A stretch of 64,000 nt of DNA from Sphingomonas sp. ID1715 (GCF_013044515.1 NZ_JABEPR010000002.1:682001-746000); one strand, 5' to 3'; counted from the first letter of the stretch, positions 52,984-62,297 are shown. Made by a program: numbers and translations. The notes: generated by a model from the sequence alone, not told the origin.

Positions 52984-54708
52984 ATGGCTCTGGCCCGCAA
53001 ACTCGCAAGCGCTCCCGCACCGCGACCTCTGGCATTGCCCGAGGGCGTGTCGCTGGCGCGCGTTGCCGATCAGCTTCGCCGGCCCTTTCTCGAGGCCTTG
53101 CCGATCGCCGCTGCTATCGTCGAAGCCTGCCCCGGCGCGCCACTGAAGGTGGTCGATGCGAACGTCGCGTTCGAGACGATCGCCGGCACCGATCTGTTTA
53201 TCCGCTGCAGCTTCAGCGACCGGCTAAGGTCCTTTTTCGGGAGCTCCGACGCGGTGGTCGACCTCGAATGGATCGATGGCGACGCCATTTCCGGCCGCTG
53301 CTATGCAGTGCGTGCGGCGCGGCTCGCGCGGATCGATGGCGTCGCGCCGCGTGTGTTGCTGACGCTTGTCGACCGGACTGCCGAGCGCGCGTCCGAACAA
53401 ACGCTGCGGCGCGAGATGTTCAGCGACAGCCTCACCGGGCTGCTCAACCGAGCCGGCTTCGGCGACGCCCTGGAAACATCGCTCGCCGACGCCGCACCCG
53501 GCGGCCACGCGGTACTGGTCGTCGATCTGGCGAGGTTCAGCCGCATCAACGAATCGATCGGCCCATTGGCAGGCGACGAACTGCTGATCACGGTCGCGCG
53601 CCGGCTGCTGTCCGCCCTGCGCGGCGGCGACATTCTCGCCCGCATGGGCGGCAATGAGTTCGCGCTGTACGTGGCGCTTTCAAAGGGTCCGGAAGAAGCT
53701 TTGGCCATCGCCCGCCGAATCGGTTCGGTGCTGGCGGCGCCCTGCCGTCTCTCCGATCTCGAGATTCGCGTCGAGGGCGTCGTCGGTTGTGCCGTGCTGG
53801 AGCCGGGCTGCGACGGCGACGAACTGATCCGCCGCGCCCAATTCGCCGTCAAGCGCGCCAAGGTCACCGGCGAGCCGCAAGTCTACCAGCCTCGTGCGTT
53901 CGATCTCGCGCGGCGCCATTTCTCCCTCGAAACCCAGCTCCGCCGCGCGATCGAAGCGGATCGGCTGACGCTCGCCTTTCAACCCATCATCGAGCTCGAC
54001 TCGGGGCAGGTCGCAGGCTTCGAGGCGCTCGCCCGCTGGCGCGAGGATGGCCAGGATGTGCCGCCAGGGACTTTCATCCCCGTGGCGGAAGACTCAGGGC
54101 TGATCGTTCCCCTCGGCCGCTGGGCCCTGCACGCAGCGGTACGGACCTTACGCGACTGGGACGCCATGGCGGGGCATCGGACGGAGGCGCGCATGAACGT
54201 CAACCTGTCGAGCCTGCAAATTGCCCGGGATGACGTGCCCGCGCTGGTCGCGGAGTCACTGTCCGCCCAAGCCATCGATCCGGCGCGGCTGACGCTGGAA
54301 ATCACGGAAAGCGCGCTGATCGCCGACCCCGTGCGCGCCGCCCGCACGCTCGACCGCATTCGGGAGACGGGCGCGACCCTCGCCCTCGACGATTTCGGCA
54401 CCGGCTATTCTAACCTCGCCAATCTCCAGCGGCTGCCGCTCGACGTCCTGAAGATCGACCAGAGCTTCATCACCGGCATGCTGGGGGATCGCGACAAATT
54501 GGCGATCGTTCGCGCGATCCTGTCGCTGGCCAGGGCGCTGGGGCTCAAGACGACCGCCGAAGGCGTCGAGACGCGCGAGTTGGCGGAGACGCTGGCGGCG
54601 CTGGGCTGCACCGGCGCCCAGGGCTATTTCTATGCAGCTCCGCTCGAGGGCGACGCAGCCTTCGCCTATTGGTCGCGCAGTCTGGCGGCGACTTCGTCGG
54701 CCAGCTGA
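52984..54708 (+). CDS. PAS-GGDEF-EAL protein, probably a c-di-GMP phosphodiesterase
   Basis: A 574-aa signalling protein. Residues 35-135 are PAS-like; the diguanylate-cyclase domain has the degenerate motif GGNEF (222-226) in place of GG[D/E]EF, so it probably does not make c-di-GMP. The EAL domain is complete: GFEALARW (347-349), NVNLSS, LEITES, LALDDFGTGYS, LKIDQSFI and AEGVET. So it most likely degrades c-di-GMP, with the GGNEF domain as a GTP sensor. A TTAACCAT half-site like that of CtrA lies 31 bases upstream. Its 3' end overlaps the convergent cca gene by 43 bases. Confidence 0.9.
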   Translation: MALARKLASAPAPRPLALPEGVSLARVADQLRRPFLEALPIAAAIVEACPGAPLKVVDANVAFETIAGTDLFIRCSFSDRLRSFFGSSDAVVDLEWIDGDAISGRCYAVRAARLARIDGVAPRVLLTLVDRTAERASEQTLRREMFSDSLTGLLNRAGFGDALETSLADAAPGGHAVLVVDLARFSRINESIGPLAGDELLITVARRLLSALRGGDILARMGGNEFALYVALSKGPEEALAIARRIGSVLAAPCRLSDLEIRVEGVVGCAVLEPGCDGDELIRRAQFAVKRAKVTGEPQVYQPRAFDLARRHFSLETQLRRAIEADRLTLAFQPIIELDSGQVAGFEALARWREDGQDVPPGTFIPVAEDSGLIVPLGRWALHAAVRTLRDWDAMAGHRTEARMNVNLSSLQIARDDVPALVAESLSAQAIDPARLTLEITESALIADPVRAARTLDRIRETGATLALDDFGTGYSNLANLQRLPLDVLKIDQSFITGMLGDRDKLAIVRAILSLARALGLKTTAEGVETRELAETLAALGCTGAQGYFYAAPLEGDAAFAYWSRSLAATSSAS

Positions 54709-55868
54709 TCGACCCGCGGCTGGGGCGGAAAGCCCTCCGCCACCCATTGTTCCTCAAGCAGCTTCAGCGCCCGCGCCACGATGGGGCCGGCGCCCAGACC
54801 GCGAGCGACGAGCGCACCACCGGAAATCGGCAGGCGCGGGGGGCTCCAGGCCGCGATCGCCGCGGCTGAGGACGGATCGCCGTCCAGCAACAGCCGATCG
54901 ACCGCGCCCTCCACGCCGATGCGATAGGCGAGCTCCTGCGGCGGCGCGGCGGGCGCCGTGAGCGCCGTGGCAATCCGCTTGCGTTGCGCGTTGGACAGCT
55001 TCAGCCGCGCCGCAATCACCTCGGCCGTCGCCGCGTGCTGAGGCAGCAGCGCGATCAGTCGCCGCATCGTGTCGCCGGCCACGCCCGCCGACTCCTCGGC
55101 TCCGATCATCGCGGCGAGCCGCGCCAGCCCGCCCTGGTCAATCTCGGGCAGCACCGGCTTCAATATGCCGCGCGCCAGCATGGCGTCGAATGCGCCGGAC
55201 GGCTGCGTGCAGCCGAGCAATTTCAGCAACTCGTCGGCGATGCGTTCGCGGCTGAGCGCCATGAGGTCGTTGGCGCGGGCGGCGCAGGCGTCATAGGCGG
55301 CAGCTTCAGGCGCGCCGCGGCCGAAGCGCGCGTGGAAGCGAAAGAAGCGGAGGATGCGCAGATGATCCTCGGCGATGCGCTGCAGCGGGTCGCCGATGAA
55401 GCGGACTACCCCTGCCGCCAGGTCCTCGCGCCCACCGAAATAGTCGAATACCGCGCCGCTGACCGGATCGGCCGACAGCGCATTGATCGTGAAATCGCGC
55501 CGCGCCGCGTCGTCCCGCCAATCCTCGGTGAACGCCACGGTCGCCCGACGGCCATCGGTGCTGACGTCGCGGCGCAGCGTCGTCACTTCGACGGGCTTGC
55601 CGCCGACCACGACGCCGACCGTCCCGTGCGCAAGGCCGGAGGGGCTGGACCAGACCGTCAGCCCCGCCGCATCCGCCCGTTCCTTGACTTCCTGCGGCAA
55701 TAGCTGAGTGCCGATGTCGAGGTCTCCGGGGGCGACCCGCGCCAGCGTATCGCGCACCCACCCGCCAATATAGCGGCTGCGGCCTTCACCGAAGCCGATC
55801 GCCTGGCCGAGCCGATCGAGCGCGTCGGCATCCCAACCGGCGGGCGGTACGGCCACGCGATCAGTCAT
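54666..55868 (-). CDS. cca: CCA tRNA nucleotidyltransferase
   Basis: Adds or repairs the CCA end of tRNAs, 400 aa. The class II nucleotidyltransferase core has YIGGWVRDTLARVAPGDLDIGTQLLP, then the RRDFTINALS and LRILRFFRFHARFG segments. The C-terminal half is helical, without an HD domain that some relatives carry. It overlaps the Nudix gene by 8 bases at its 5' end and the EAL gene by 43 bases at its 3' end. Confidence 0.93.
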   Translation of the reverse strand: MTDRVAVPPAGWDADALDRLGQAIGFGEGRSRYIGGWVRDTLARVAPGDLDIGTQLLPQEVKERADAAGLTVWSSPSGLAHGTVGVVVGGKPVEVTTLRRDVSTDGRRATVAFTEDWRDDAARRDFTINALSADPVSGAVFDYFGGREDLAAGVVRFIGDPLQRIAEDHLRILRFFRFHARFGRGAPEAAAYDACAARANDLMALSRERIADELLKLLGCTQPSGAFDAMLARGILKPVLPEIDQGGLARLAAMIGAEESAGVAGDTMRRLIALLPQHAATAEVIAARLKLSNAQRKRIATALTAPAAPPQELAYRIGVEGAVDRLLLDGDPSSAAAIAAWSPPRLPISGGALVARGLGAGPIVARALKLLEEQWVAEGFPPQPRVDQLADEVAARLRDQ

Positions 55869-56457
55869 CCCGCAGCCGGTGGCTCAGATTGACGATCATC
55901 GCCGCGGTTGCTCCCCAGATGCGCCGCCCTTCCCACAATATCTCGTAATAGTGGCGACGGCTGCCCTGCCAATCGACCTCCCGCTCCAGCTGGTTCGCCG
56001 GATCGAGCAGAAAGGCAAGCGGCGCTTCGAACCAGTCGGCGACTTCAGCCGCAGCCGGAATCAGCGGCAGATCGGGAGGGACCACGCCGATCACCGGCGT
56101 AACCTGAAACCCGGTCACGGTCACATAGGTGTCGACCGGCCCGACCAGGTGCACCTGCTGGCGGGGCAAGGCGATTTCCTCCTCCGCTTCGCGCAGCGCC
56201 GCCGTAACGGCGTCTTCGCCCGGGTCGATCCGCCCCCCGGGAAAGGCCACTTGGCCGGCATGGCGCCGCAGCGTCTCAGTGCGCTGGGTAAGTATCACTC
56301 CCGGCTCGGCTCGGTCGGTCACCGCAACCAATACCGCCGCGGGAGTCGGCTCGTCAGGCGGCTGCAGCACGGCGTCGCGCATGTCGCCGGACAACGGCAC
56401 TGGCCCTCGGCGGGCGCCCCGCTCCAGCGCGCGCGCCAGACGTTCGGCGAGCGTCAC
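55861..56457 (-). CDS. Nudix hydrolase (CoA pyrophosphatase-like)
   Basis: A 198-aa hydrolase with a Nudix box GRIDPGEDAVTAALREAEEEIAL and the preceding QVAFPGG; this form is that of the NudL/CoAse family, which splits CoA and its derivatives. A GTG at 56457 overlaps the DUF1285 stop as GTGA and is preferred over an ATG 11 codons upstream. It overlaps cca by 8 bases. Confidence 0.87.
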   Translation of the reverse strand: MTLAERLARALERGARRGPVPLSGDMRDAVLQPPDEPTPAAVLVAVTDRAEPGVILTQRTETLRRHAGQVAFPGGRIDPGEDAVTAALREAEEEIALPRQQVHLVGPVDTYVTVTGFQVTPVIGVVPPDLPLIPAAAEVADWFEAPLAFLLDPANQLEREVDWQGSRRHYYEILWEGRRIWGATAAMIVNLSHRLRDD

Positions 56458-57017
56458 GCCGTAATCGAAAAGAACACGCCATCGCTCCACAGGCCGGGCG
56501 GATCAGCGCCCTCGTCGATGGCGGCGTTGGCGAGTTCGTAATAGACCGAACGCGCGACCAGCGCCTCCAGCCCGTCCCGAACCAGCAGATAGGGATGCGG
56601 CCCATCTTCCCGCGCATCGAAGCGCAGCGGGTGGTCGGCCCCGGCAACGATCAGATCACCCGTATTTAAGCGAAAGGCCAGCCGCCGCGTCCCTCCCTCG
56701 CCTTCGCTCTTCAGCTCGACCGCGACAAACGGAGCATCCTCGACCACGATGTCCAGCTTTTCGACCGGGGTGACCAGCACATAGCCGCCGTCCGGCTCGC
56801 GCCGCAAAATGGTCGAGAAGAGCTTGACCATCGCCGGCCGCCCGATCGGCGAGCCCTGATGAAACCAGGTGCCGTCGCGCGCAATCCGCATCTCGCTGTC
56901 CCCGCAGTGAGTGGGGTTCCAGCTCGCGACCGGCGGCAGCTTCGCCTCATCGGCCAGTCTCGCGATCTCGGCGAGCGACAGGCCGGACAGGTCCGCAACT
57001 TGGTCGGGCATCGGCAT
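56454..57017 (-). CDS. DUF1285 family protein
   Basis: A 187-aa protein with the DUF1285 pattern: PPVASWNPTHCGDSEMRIARDGTWFHQGSPIGRPAMVKLFSTILRRE, then YVLVTPVEKLDIVVEDAPFVAV and LVARSVYYELANAA. Solved structures of the family show a two-domain beta fold but no defined activity. It is coupled to the Nudix gene and is widely conserved next to cca in alphaproteobacteria. Confidence 0.88.
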   Translation of the reverse strand: MPMPDQVADLSGLSLAEIARLADEAKLPPVASWNPTHCGDSEMRIARDGTWFHQGSPIGRPAMVKLFSTILRREPDGGYVLVTPVEKLDIVVEDAPFVAVELKSEGEGGTRRLAFRLNTGDLIVAGADHPLRFDAREDGPHPYLLVRDGLEALVARSVYYELANAAIDEGADPPGLWSDGVFFSITA

Positions 57018-57036
57018 GGCGCGGCAATAGCCTCCT

Positions 57037-57118
57037 CGTCATCCCCGCGAAAGCGGGATCCACGAGAGTCTAGAGCGCAGCGATTTCCGCCAGGTTCCCG
57101 CCCGCGCGGGAAGGACCG
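57037..57118. repeat. dispersed palindromic element at the end of the GNAT gene
   Basis: CGTCATCCCCGCGAAAGCGG (57037-57056), then GATCCACGAGAGTCTAGAGC, and TTCCCGCCCGCGCGGGAA at the far end. The ends are two small palindromes (CCCCGCGAAAGCGGG and TTCCCGC..GCGGGAA) around a conserved middle, as in known dispersed elements. The GNAT stop codon (57070-57072) and its last codons lie inside. Confidence 0.65.
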
Positions 57119-57606
57119 AGTGCGACAAGTTCGCCGGACGCCGCGGTCTTCCGCCGCAGCCGCGCCAGCAGCCGCCGCTGCTCATAGGGCCCGTCGATCC
57201 GCCACCCGCTCGCACCATCTGCGGTGAAGCCCCAGCGCTCATAATATTCCGGGTCGCCGATCATCACCAGCGCACCCGCCCGTTGCGCGTCGGCGGCAGC
57301 GATCAACCGGTCCATCAGCGCCTTGCCGACACCGGCCCCCTGCACATCGGGCACTACCGCGACCGGCCCGACCATAACCAGCTTGTCGGTGTCAGCGCCG
57401 GTCTGCAGCGCCACCGGCCAGCTCTGCAGCGTGCCGACCAGCCGCGCGTCCTGCCAGGCAGCAAAGCTCAGCGTGGGGATCGCCGTGGCGCCCTCGCGCA
57501 GCCGATAGGCCGTGCGCCCGCGTCGATCCGCGCCGAACGCGGCATCCAGCAGCGCTTCGACGGCAGCAGGATCGGCTTCGGTCAACGGCGTGAGCGTCAG
57601 GTTCAA
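57070..57606 (-). CDS. GNAT-family N-acetyltransferase
   Basis: A 178-aa acetyltransferase with the acetyl-CoA loop VAVVPDVQGAGVGKALMDRL (Q/RxxGxG/A) and the helix-strand DPEYYERWGF of the GNAT fold. Its substrate is not predictable. The last 11 or so residues (SRAGGNLAEIAAL) are encoded inside the repeat at 57037-57118, so the original C-terminus was probably replaced. It is divergent from the GST gene across 97 bases. Confidence 0.85.
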   Translation of the reverse strand: MNLTLTPLTEADPAAVEALLDAAFGADRRGRTAYRLREGATAIPTLSFAAWQDARLVGTLQSWPVALQTGADTDKLVMVGPVAVVPDVQGAGVGKALMDRLIAAADAQRAGALVMIGDPEYYERWGFTADGASGWRIDGPYEQRRLLARLRRKTAASGELVALGPSRAGGNLAEIAAL

Positions 57607-57703
57607 ATCGTCAGGTCCTCGTGACCGGGCATGGACGCCCGGAGCGGCGCGCTTTAGCGTCGCGCCGCCGCAATGGAAGCGGTTTCGCCGACGGAGGTTC
57701 CGG

Positions 57704-58336
57704 TTGAAGCTTTACGACGCCGTCTGGGCGCCCAATCCGCGCCGGGTGCGCATGTATCTCGCCGAAAAGGGACTGGAGGTGGATCGGCGCATGGTCGACC
57801 TGGCCAATGGCGAGAACCTGCGCGATCCGTTCATCGGACTCAATCCGCGCGGTACCGTGCCGGTGCTGCAGCTCGACAGCGGCGAAGTGATCGCCGATTC
57901 GGTCGCGATCTGTCGTTATCTCGAGGCCCTGCACCCTGATCCGCCGCTGTTCGGCCGCGATCCGCTCGAGATCGCACAAGTCGAAGCTTGGACCCGCAAG
58001 ATCGAGGCGGAGGGCTATGCCGGCGTCGTCTACGCCTTCCGCAACCGCAACAAGCACATGACCGACCGCGCTCTTTCGGGTCGCTGGCCGCCGGTGCCGC
58101 AGCTGCCGGAACTGGTAATGCGCGGGCAGAATATGTGGGCCTGGTTCCTTGAGACGCTGGAGGAACGGCTTGAAGGCCGGGAGTGGATCGCGACGGACAA
58201 TTACAGCTTTGCCGACCTGACCGGCCTCATGACGGTCGACTTCGCCAAGGCGACGCGCCTGGCTGACGGCGACTTCCCGCCCGCAATCGCCGCGTGGCAC
58301 GCCCGCGCGTCGGCGCGGCCGAGCGCGACGGCATGA
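57704..58336 (+). CDS. glutathione S-transferase family protein
   Basis: A 210-aa GST with a thioredoxin-like N-terminal domain (KLYDAVWAPNPRRVRMYLAEKGLEV, NPRGTVPVLQLDSGEVIADSVAICRYLE) and a helical C-terminal domain with YSFADLTGLMTVDFA. The TTG at 57704 has GGAGG 7 bases upstream and is the right place for the domain start; the frame is open upstream but unrelated. It is coupled to the SDR gene (ATGA). Confidence 0.87.
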   Translation: MKLYDAVWAPNPRRVRMYLAEKGLEVDRRMVDLANGENLRDPFIGLNPRGTVPVLQLDSGEVIADSVAICRYLEALHPDPPLFGRDPLEIAQVEAWTRKIEAEGYAGVVYAFRNRNKHMTDRALSGRWPPVPQLPELVMRGQNMWAWFLETLEERLEGREWIATDNYSFADLTGLMTVDFAKATRLADGDFPPAIAAWHARASARPSATA

Positions 58337-59085
58337 CGCCGGAGTTCGGCTCGCCACGCACGGCGATCGTCACCGGCGGCGCACGCCGCATCGGGTGCGC
58401 GATTAGCCGTGCGCTGGCGGCCGATGGCTGGCATGTGCTGATCCACTACCATAGCTCGGCAGCCGAGGCCTTGGGTCTTGCCGAAGAGCTCGGCGCCACG
58501 ATCGTCCAGGCCGACCTCGCCAGGGCGGACGCCGCGGATCGGATTATTGCGGCCTTGGGCGGCCTGCCGCCCCCCGCCCTGCTAGTGAACAGCGCCGCCG
58601 GCTTCGATCTCGACCTGTTCGACGATTTCACGGCCGAGCAATGGGACCGGCACATGGCCGTGAACGCTCGCGCGCCGGCCCTGCTCACCCAGGCCTTCGC
58701 CAAGGCAGTGCCGGACGGGCACAATGCCTTGGTCGTCAACCTGCTCGACGCCAAGCTGGCCCAGCCCAACCCGGACTTCTTCACCTACACGGTCGCCAAG
58801 GCCGCCTTCGCTGCCGTGAGCGAACTCAGCGCGCGCGTGCTCGCCGCCCGCAACGTCCGCGTGTGTGCGATCGCACCATCGGTGACCCTCGTCTCCGGTC
58901 CGCAGACGCGCGATAATTTCGACGAGGTCCATCGCCTGAACGCGCTCGGCCGCGGCGTGACTGTCGAACAGATTGTCGACGCTTTGCGCTTCATCGTCAC
59001 GACGCCGACGATCACCGGCCAGACGATCACGCTCGACGCCGGACAGCGCTTCCTCGGCCTCCAGCGGGACGTCCAGTTTCTCTGA
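58333..59085 (+). CDS. short-chain dehydrogenase (FolM/pteridine reductase-like)
   Basis: A 250-aa SDR. The cofactor loop TGGARRIGCAI has Arg residues after the Gly turn, suggesting NADPH. The catalytic YxxxK is YTVAK in FFTYTVAKAAFA and LLDAKLAQPNPDF precedes it, a pattern seen in FolM dihydromonapterin reductase and in pteridine reductases. The gene overlaps the GST gene by 4 bases. Confidence 0.8.
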   Translation: MTPEFGSPRTAIVTGGARRIGCAISRALAADGWHVLIHYHSSAAEALGLAEELGATIVQADLARADAADRIIAALGGLPPPALLVNSAAGFDLDLFDDFTAEQWDRHMAVNARAPALLTQAFAKAVPDGHNALVVNLLDAKLAQPNPDFFTYTVAKAAFAAVSELSARVLAARNVRVCAIAPSVTLVSGPQTRDNFDEVHRLNALGRGVTVEQIVDALRFIVTTPTITGQTITLDAGQRFLGLQRDVQFL

Positions 59086-59135
59086 CCCGCGCCGAGCCGC
59101 TTGCCTCAGCGAGTGCAAGCGTTAACCGGCAGCCG

Positions 59136-61190
59136 ATGACCAACCTTCCCGCCGCGCCGGTCGCGGAGCGCCACCCACACAGCTTCACCCACCACGGCAT
59201 CACGATCGAAGATCCCTATGCCTGGCTGCGCGATCCCAACTACCCGGACGTGAACGACCCGGCGGTGCTCGCCTATCTGAACGCCGAGAACGCCTATTTC
59301 GAAGCGGCGATGGCGCCGCACCAGCCGCTCGTCGAGACGCTGTTCAAGGAGATGCGCGGGCGGATCAAGGAGGCAGACGCGTCGGTGCCGCAAAAGGACG
59401 GTGACTGGCTCTACTGGCGCTCCTTCGATGAAGGCGCGCAATATCGCAAATGGTGGCGCGCGCCGGTGGCCGGCGGCGAGCAGCAGCTGATCCTCGACGA
59501 ACCCCTGCTCGCCGAGGGCAAGGAGTATTTCCGGTTGGGCGGCATGGATGTGAGCCCCGACGATCGCCTGCTCGCCTTTGCGATCGACGATGACGGCTCC
59601 GAGCGCTTCACGATCCGGATCAAGAATCTGGAAACGGGCGAACTGCTGCCCGACGTGATCGAAGGCACGCTCGGCGGGTTCCTGTTCGCCGGCGAAGGCC
59701 AATCGCTGCTCTACGGCCTGGTCAACGAGCATTGGCGGATCGACGTCGCCAAGCTGCACCGGCTCGGCACGCCGGTCGATCAGGATGTCGAGCTCTACCG
59801 CGAGTCCGATGAAGGGTTTCAGGTCGGGCTCGGCCTCACCCAGTCGCGGCGCTGGATCACGATCAGCACCGGCGATCACGTCACCAGCGAGATCCGGCTG
59901 GTCCCCTTCGAAGATCCGCTCGCCACCCCGATCATGGTTTCGCCGCGCCAGCCCGGCCGCGAATATGAGGTCGAGGAGCATGACGGAACGCTCTTCATCC
60001 GCACCAACGATACGCACACCAACTTCCGCCTGGTTACGGCGGCGGTGGAACGTCCGGGCGAGTGGACGGAGCGGATCGCTCCCTCGGCCGATTTCTATCT
60101 GACCGACGTCACCACCTTCGCCGACTTCTTCGTCGTCGAAGGACGCGAGCATGGCCTCGACCGCATCTATCTGCACGATTACGCGGGCGGCCCCGGCAAG
60201 CAGATCGACTTTCCGGAAGCGAGCTATTCAGCCGGCCTCGACGACAATCCGGAATACCAGGTCACCAAGCTGCGGCTCTCCTACGAATCGATGGTGACGC
60301 CGGGCACGGTGCTGGACCTCGATCTCGCCACGGACGAGCGCACGATCCTGAAGGTGCAGGAAATCCCGTCCGGCTACGACCCTTCGCTCTACGCGACCGA
60401 GCGGCTGGAGATCACGGTGCGGGACGGCACCAAGGTGCCGGTCTCGATCGTGTACAAGCGCGGCTTCGAACGGCCGGGCCCGCTCTATCTCTACGGCTAT
60501 GGCGCCTATGGTCTCGCGATCGAGCCGGGCTTTTCAACCTCGCGGCTGAGCCTGCTCGATCGCGGCATGGCGTTTGCCATCGCCCATATCCGCGGCGGCG
60601 ACGATCTCGGCCAGCAATGGTATCTCGACGGCAAGCTCCAGAAGCGGACCAACACTTTTCACGACTTCATCGATGTCGCGCGCGGGCTGGTGGCGCAGGG
60701 TTGGACCGAGGCTGGCCGCATCGCGATTGCCGGCGGCTCGGCCGGGGGCGAGCTGATGGGCGCGGTCATCAACGAAGCGCCCGAACTCTGGGGAGCAGTG
60801 GCCGCTCATGTGCCGTTCGTCGACGTGCTCAACACCATGCTTGACCCGACGTTACCGCTGACGCCGGGCGAATGGCCGGAATGGGGCAATCCGATCGAGG
60901 ACCGGGACGCATTCGAGCTGATCCGCAGCTACTCGCCCTATGACAATGTGGGCGCCCAGGCCTATCCGCCCCTGCTGGTCACCGCCGGCCTCAACGACCC
61001 GCGTGTGACCTATTGGGAGCCGGCCAAATGGGTGGCGAAGCTGCGCGCGACCAAGACCGACCAGAACATCCTGCTGCTCAAGACCAATATGGGCGCCGGC
61101 CATGGCGGCAAGTCGGGCCGGTTCGAAAGCCTCCGCGAAACCGCCGAGGAATTCGCCTTCATCCTTTGGCAGCTGGGTCTGGACTCATGA
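59136..61190 (+). CDS. ptrB: oligopeptidase B (S9 prolyl oligopeptidase family)
   Basis: Serine peptidase cutting short peptides after Arg or Lys, 684 aa. A seven-bladed propeller (residues about 80-400) covers a C-terminal alpha/beta-hydrolase with Ser 535 in IAGGSAGGELMG, the acid in TAGLNDPRVTYWEPAKW and His in MGAGHGGKSGR. The N-terminal HGITIEDPYAWLRDPNYP is typical. It has no signal peptide, as expected for a cytosolic enzyme. It is followed at once by the hairpin at 61191-61215. Confidence 0.93.
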   Translation: MTNLPAAPVAERHPHSFTHHGITIEDPYAWLRDPNYPDVNDPAVLAYLNAENAYFEAAMAPHQPLVETLFKEMRGRIKEADASVPQKDGDWLYWRSFDEGAQYRKWWRAPVAGGEQQLILDEPLLAEGKEYFRLGGMDVSPDDRLLAFAIDDDGSERFTIRIKNLETGELLPDVIEGTLGGFLFAGEGQSLLYGLVNEHWRIDVAKLHRLGTPVDQDVELYRESDEGFQVGLGLTQSRRWITISTGDHVTSEIRLVPFEDPLATPIMVSPRQPGREYEVEEHDGTLFIRTNDTHTNFRLVTAAVERPGEWTERIAPSADFYLTDVTTFADFFVVEGREHGLDRIYLHDYAGGPGKQIDFPEASYSAGLDDNPEYQVTKLRLSYESMVTPGTVLDLDLATDERTILKVQEIPSGYDPSLYATERLEITVRDGTKVPVSIVYKRGFERPGPLYLYGYGAYGLAIEPGFSTSRLSLLDRGMAFAIAHIRGGDDLGQQWYLDGKLQKRTNTFHDFIDVARGLVAQGWTEAGRIAIAGGSAGGELMGAVINEAPELWGAVAAHVPFVDVLNTMLDPTLPLTPGEWPEWGNPIEDRDAFELIRSYSPYDNVGAQAYPPLLVTAGLNDPRVTYWEPAKWVAKLRATKTDQNILLLKTNMGAGHGGKSGRFESLRETAEEFAFILWQLGLDS

Positions 61191-61215
61191 GATCCTCCCC
61201 GGCACGGGGAGGATC
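61191..61215 (+). promoter_or_regulatory. perfect hairpin covering the ribosome site of the thioesterase gene
   Basis: GATCCTCCCC (61191-61200) and GGGGAGGATC (61206-61215) pair over a 5-base loop, GGCAC. The Shine-Dalgarno GGGGAGG (61206-61212) is wholly in the right arm, 6 bases from the ATG at 61219. The stem starts at the base after the ptrB stop. The sequence resembles a dispersed sphingomonad palindrome that has lost its far side. It may hold translation of the thioesterase low or end the ptrB transcript. Confidence 0.7.
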
Positions 61216-61218
61216 TAG

Positions 61219-61608
61219 ATGTTCGAACTTCAAATCGCCCCCGCGCCTGCCGATATCGATGAGCTCGGCCATGTGAACAATGCGGTGTGGGTGCGCTGGG
61301 TGCAGGACGTCGCGACCGCGCATTGGCTGTCCGCTGCCGATCCGGCGCATGTCGAGGCCTATATCTGGGTCGTGGTGCGCCACGAGATCGACTATCTCGG
61401 CAATGTCGGGCCCGGCGAGACCGTGACCGCCCGCACCTGGGTCGGCGAGGCGCCGCGCGGTGCCCGCTTCGACCGTCATGTCGAGTTCACCGGACCTGAT
61501 GGCCGCGTCCGCGTGCGGGCGAAGACCACCTGGGCGATCGTCGACAAGGCGGCGGGCCGGATCGTCCGCGTGCCGCGCGAGGTCGCGGAGCGCTTCCTTC
61601 CCGCCTAG
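61219..61608 (+). CDS. acyl-CoA thioesterase, hotdog fold
   Basis: A 129-aa hotdog thioesterase of the 4HBT/YbgC type: [29 protein letters not shown] carries the Asp-x5-HVNN active-site segment, followed by [21 protein letters not shown]. It hydrolyses acyl-CoA of some kind in the cytosol. The ATG at 61219 is the only good start. It overlaps gpmA by 4 bases at the 3' end (convergent). Confidence 0.88.
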   Translation: MFELQIAPAPADIDELGHVNNAVWVRWVQDVATAHWLSAADPAHVEAYIWVVVRHEIDYLGNVGPGETVTARTWVGEAPRGARFDRHVEFTGPDGRVRVRAKTTWAIVDKAAGRIVRVPREVAERFLPA

Positions 61609-62297
61609 GCGGCGCGTTCGCTCAAATAATAGCGGTCCGTCGCGTTCAGCGCCGCGTCCAGCTCATAGACGATCGGCTGCCCGGTCGGGATTTCGAGGCT
61701 GGTGATCTCCGCGTCCGAAATACCGGAGAGATGCTTGACCAGCGCGCGGAGCGAATTGCCATGCGCCGAGATCAGCACGCGCTTGCCGGCCATGAGCTCC
61801 GGCGCGATGCGGCTCTCCCAATAGGGCAGCACGCGCGCGATCGTGTCCTTGAGACTCTCGGTCTGCGGGATCGGCACGCCTTTGTAGCGTTCATCCTTCG
61901 CGAGATCCCAAGGACTGCCTTCTTCCGGCAGCGGCGGCGGCACGTCGAAGCTGCGCCGCCACAGCTTCACCTGATCGTCGCCATGCTTGGCTGCCGTCTC
62001 GGCCTTGTTGAGCCCGGTCAGGCCGCCATAATGCCGCTCGTTGAGCCGCCAGTCCTTCTCCTCCGGCAGCCACAAGCGCCCCATGGCCTCCAGCGCCAGG
62101 TGCAAGGTCTTGATCGCGCGGGTCTGGAAGCTGGTGAAGCACAGGTCGAAATCCAGGCCGCGCGCCTTCATCAGCGCGCCGGCCTCGCGCGCTTCGCGCA
62201 CGCCCTGCTCGGTCAGGTCGACGTCCCACCAGCCGGTGAAGCGGTTTTCCAGGTTCCAGGCCGACTGGCCATGGCGGATCAGAACGAGCGTCGGCAT
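61605..62297 (-). CDS. gpmA: 2,3-bisphosphoglycerate-dependent phosphoglycerate mutase
   Basis: Glycolytic mutase interconverting 3- and 2-phosphoglycerate, 230 aa. Phospho-histidine motif [18 protein letters not shown] (His 9), then [18 protein letters not shown] and the second His in [15 protein letters not shown]. The length is that of dPGM. It is 22 bases after the M14 peptidase stop and may share its transcript. Confidence 0.95.
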   Translation of the reverse strand: MPTLVLIRHGQSAWNLENRFTGWWDVDLTEQGVREAREAGALMKARGLDFDLCFTSFQTRAIKTLHLALEAMGRLWLPEEKDWRLNERHYGGLTGLNKAETAAKHGDDQVKLWRRSFDVPPPLPEEGSPWDLAKDERYKGVPIPQTESLKDTIARVLPYWESRIAPELMAGKRVLISAHGNSLRALVKHLSGISDAEITSLEIPTGQPIVYELDAALNATDRYYLSERAA

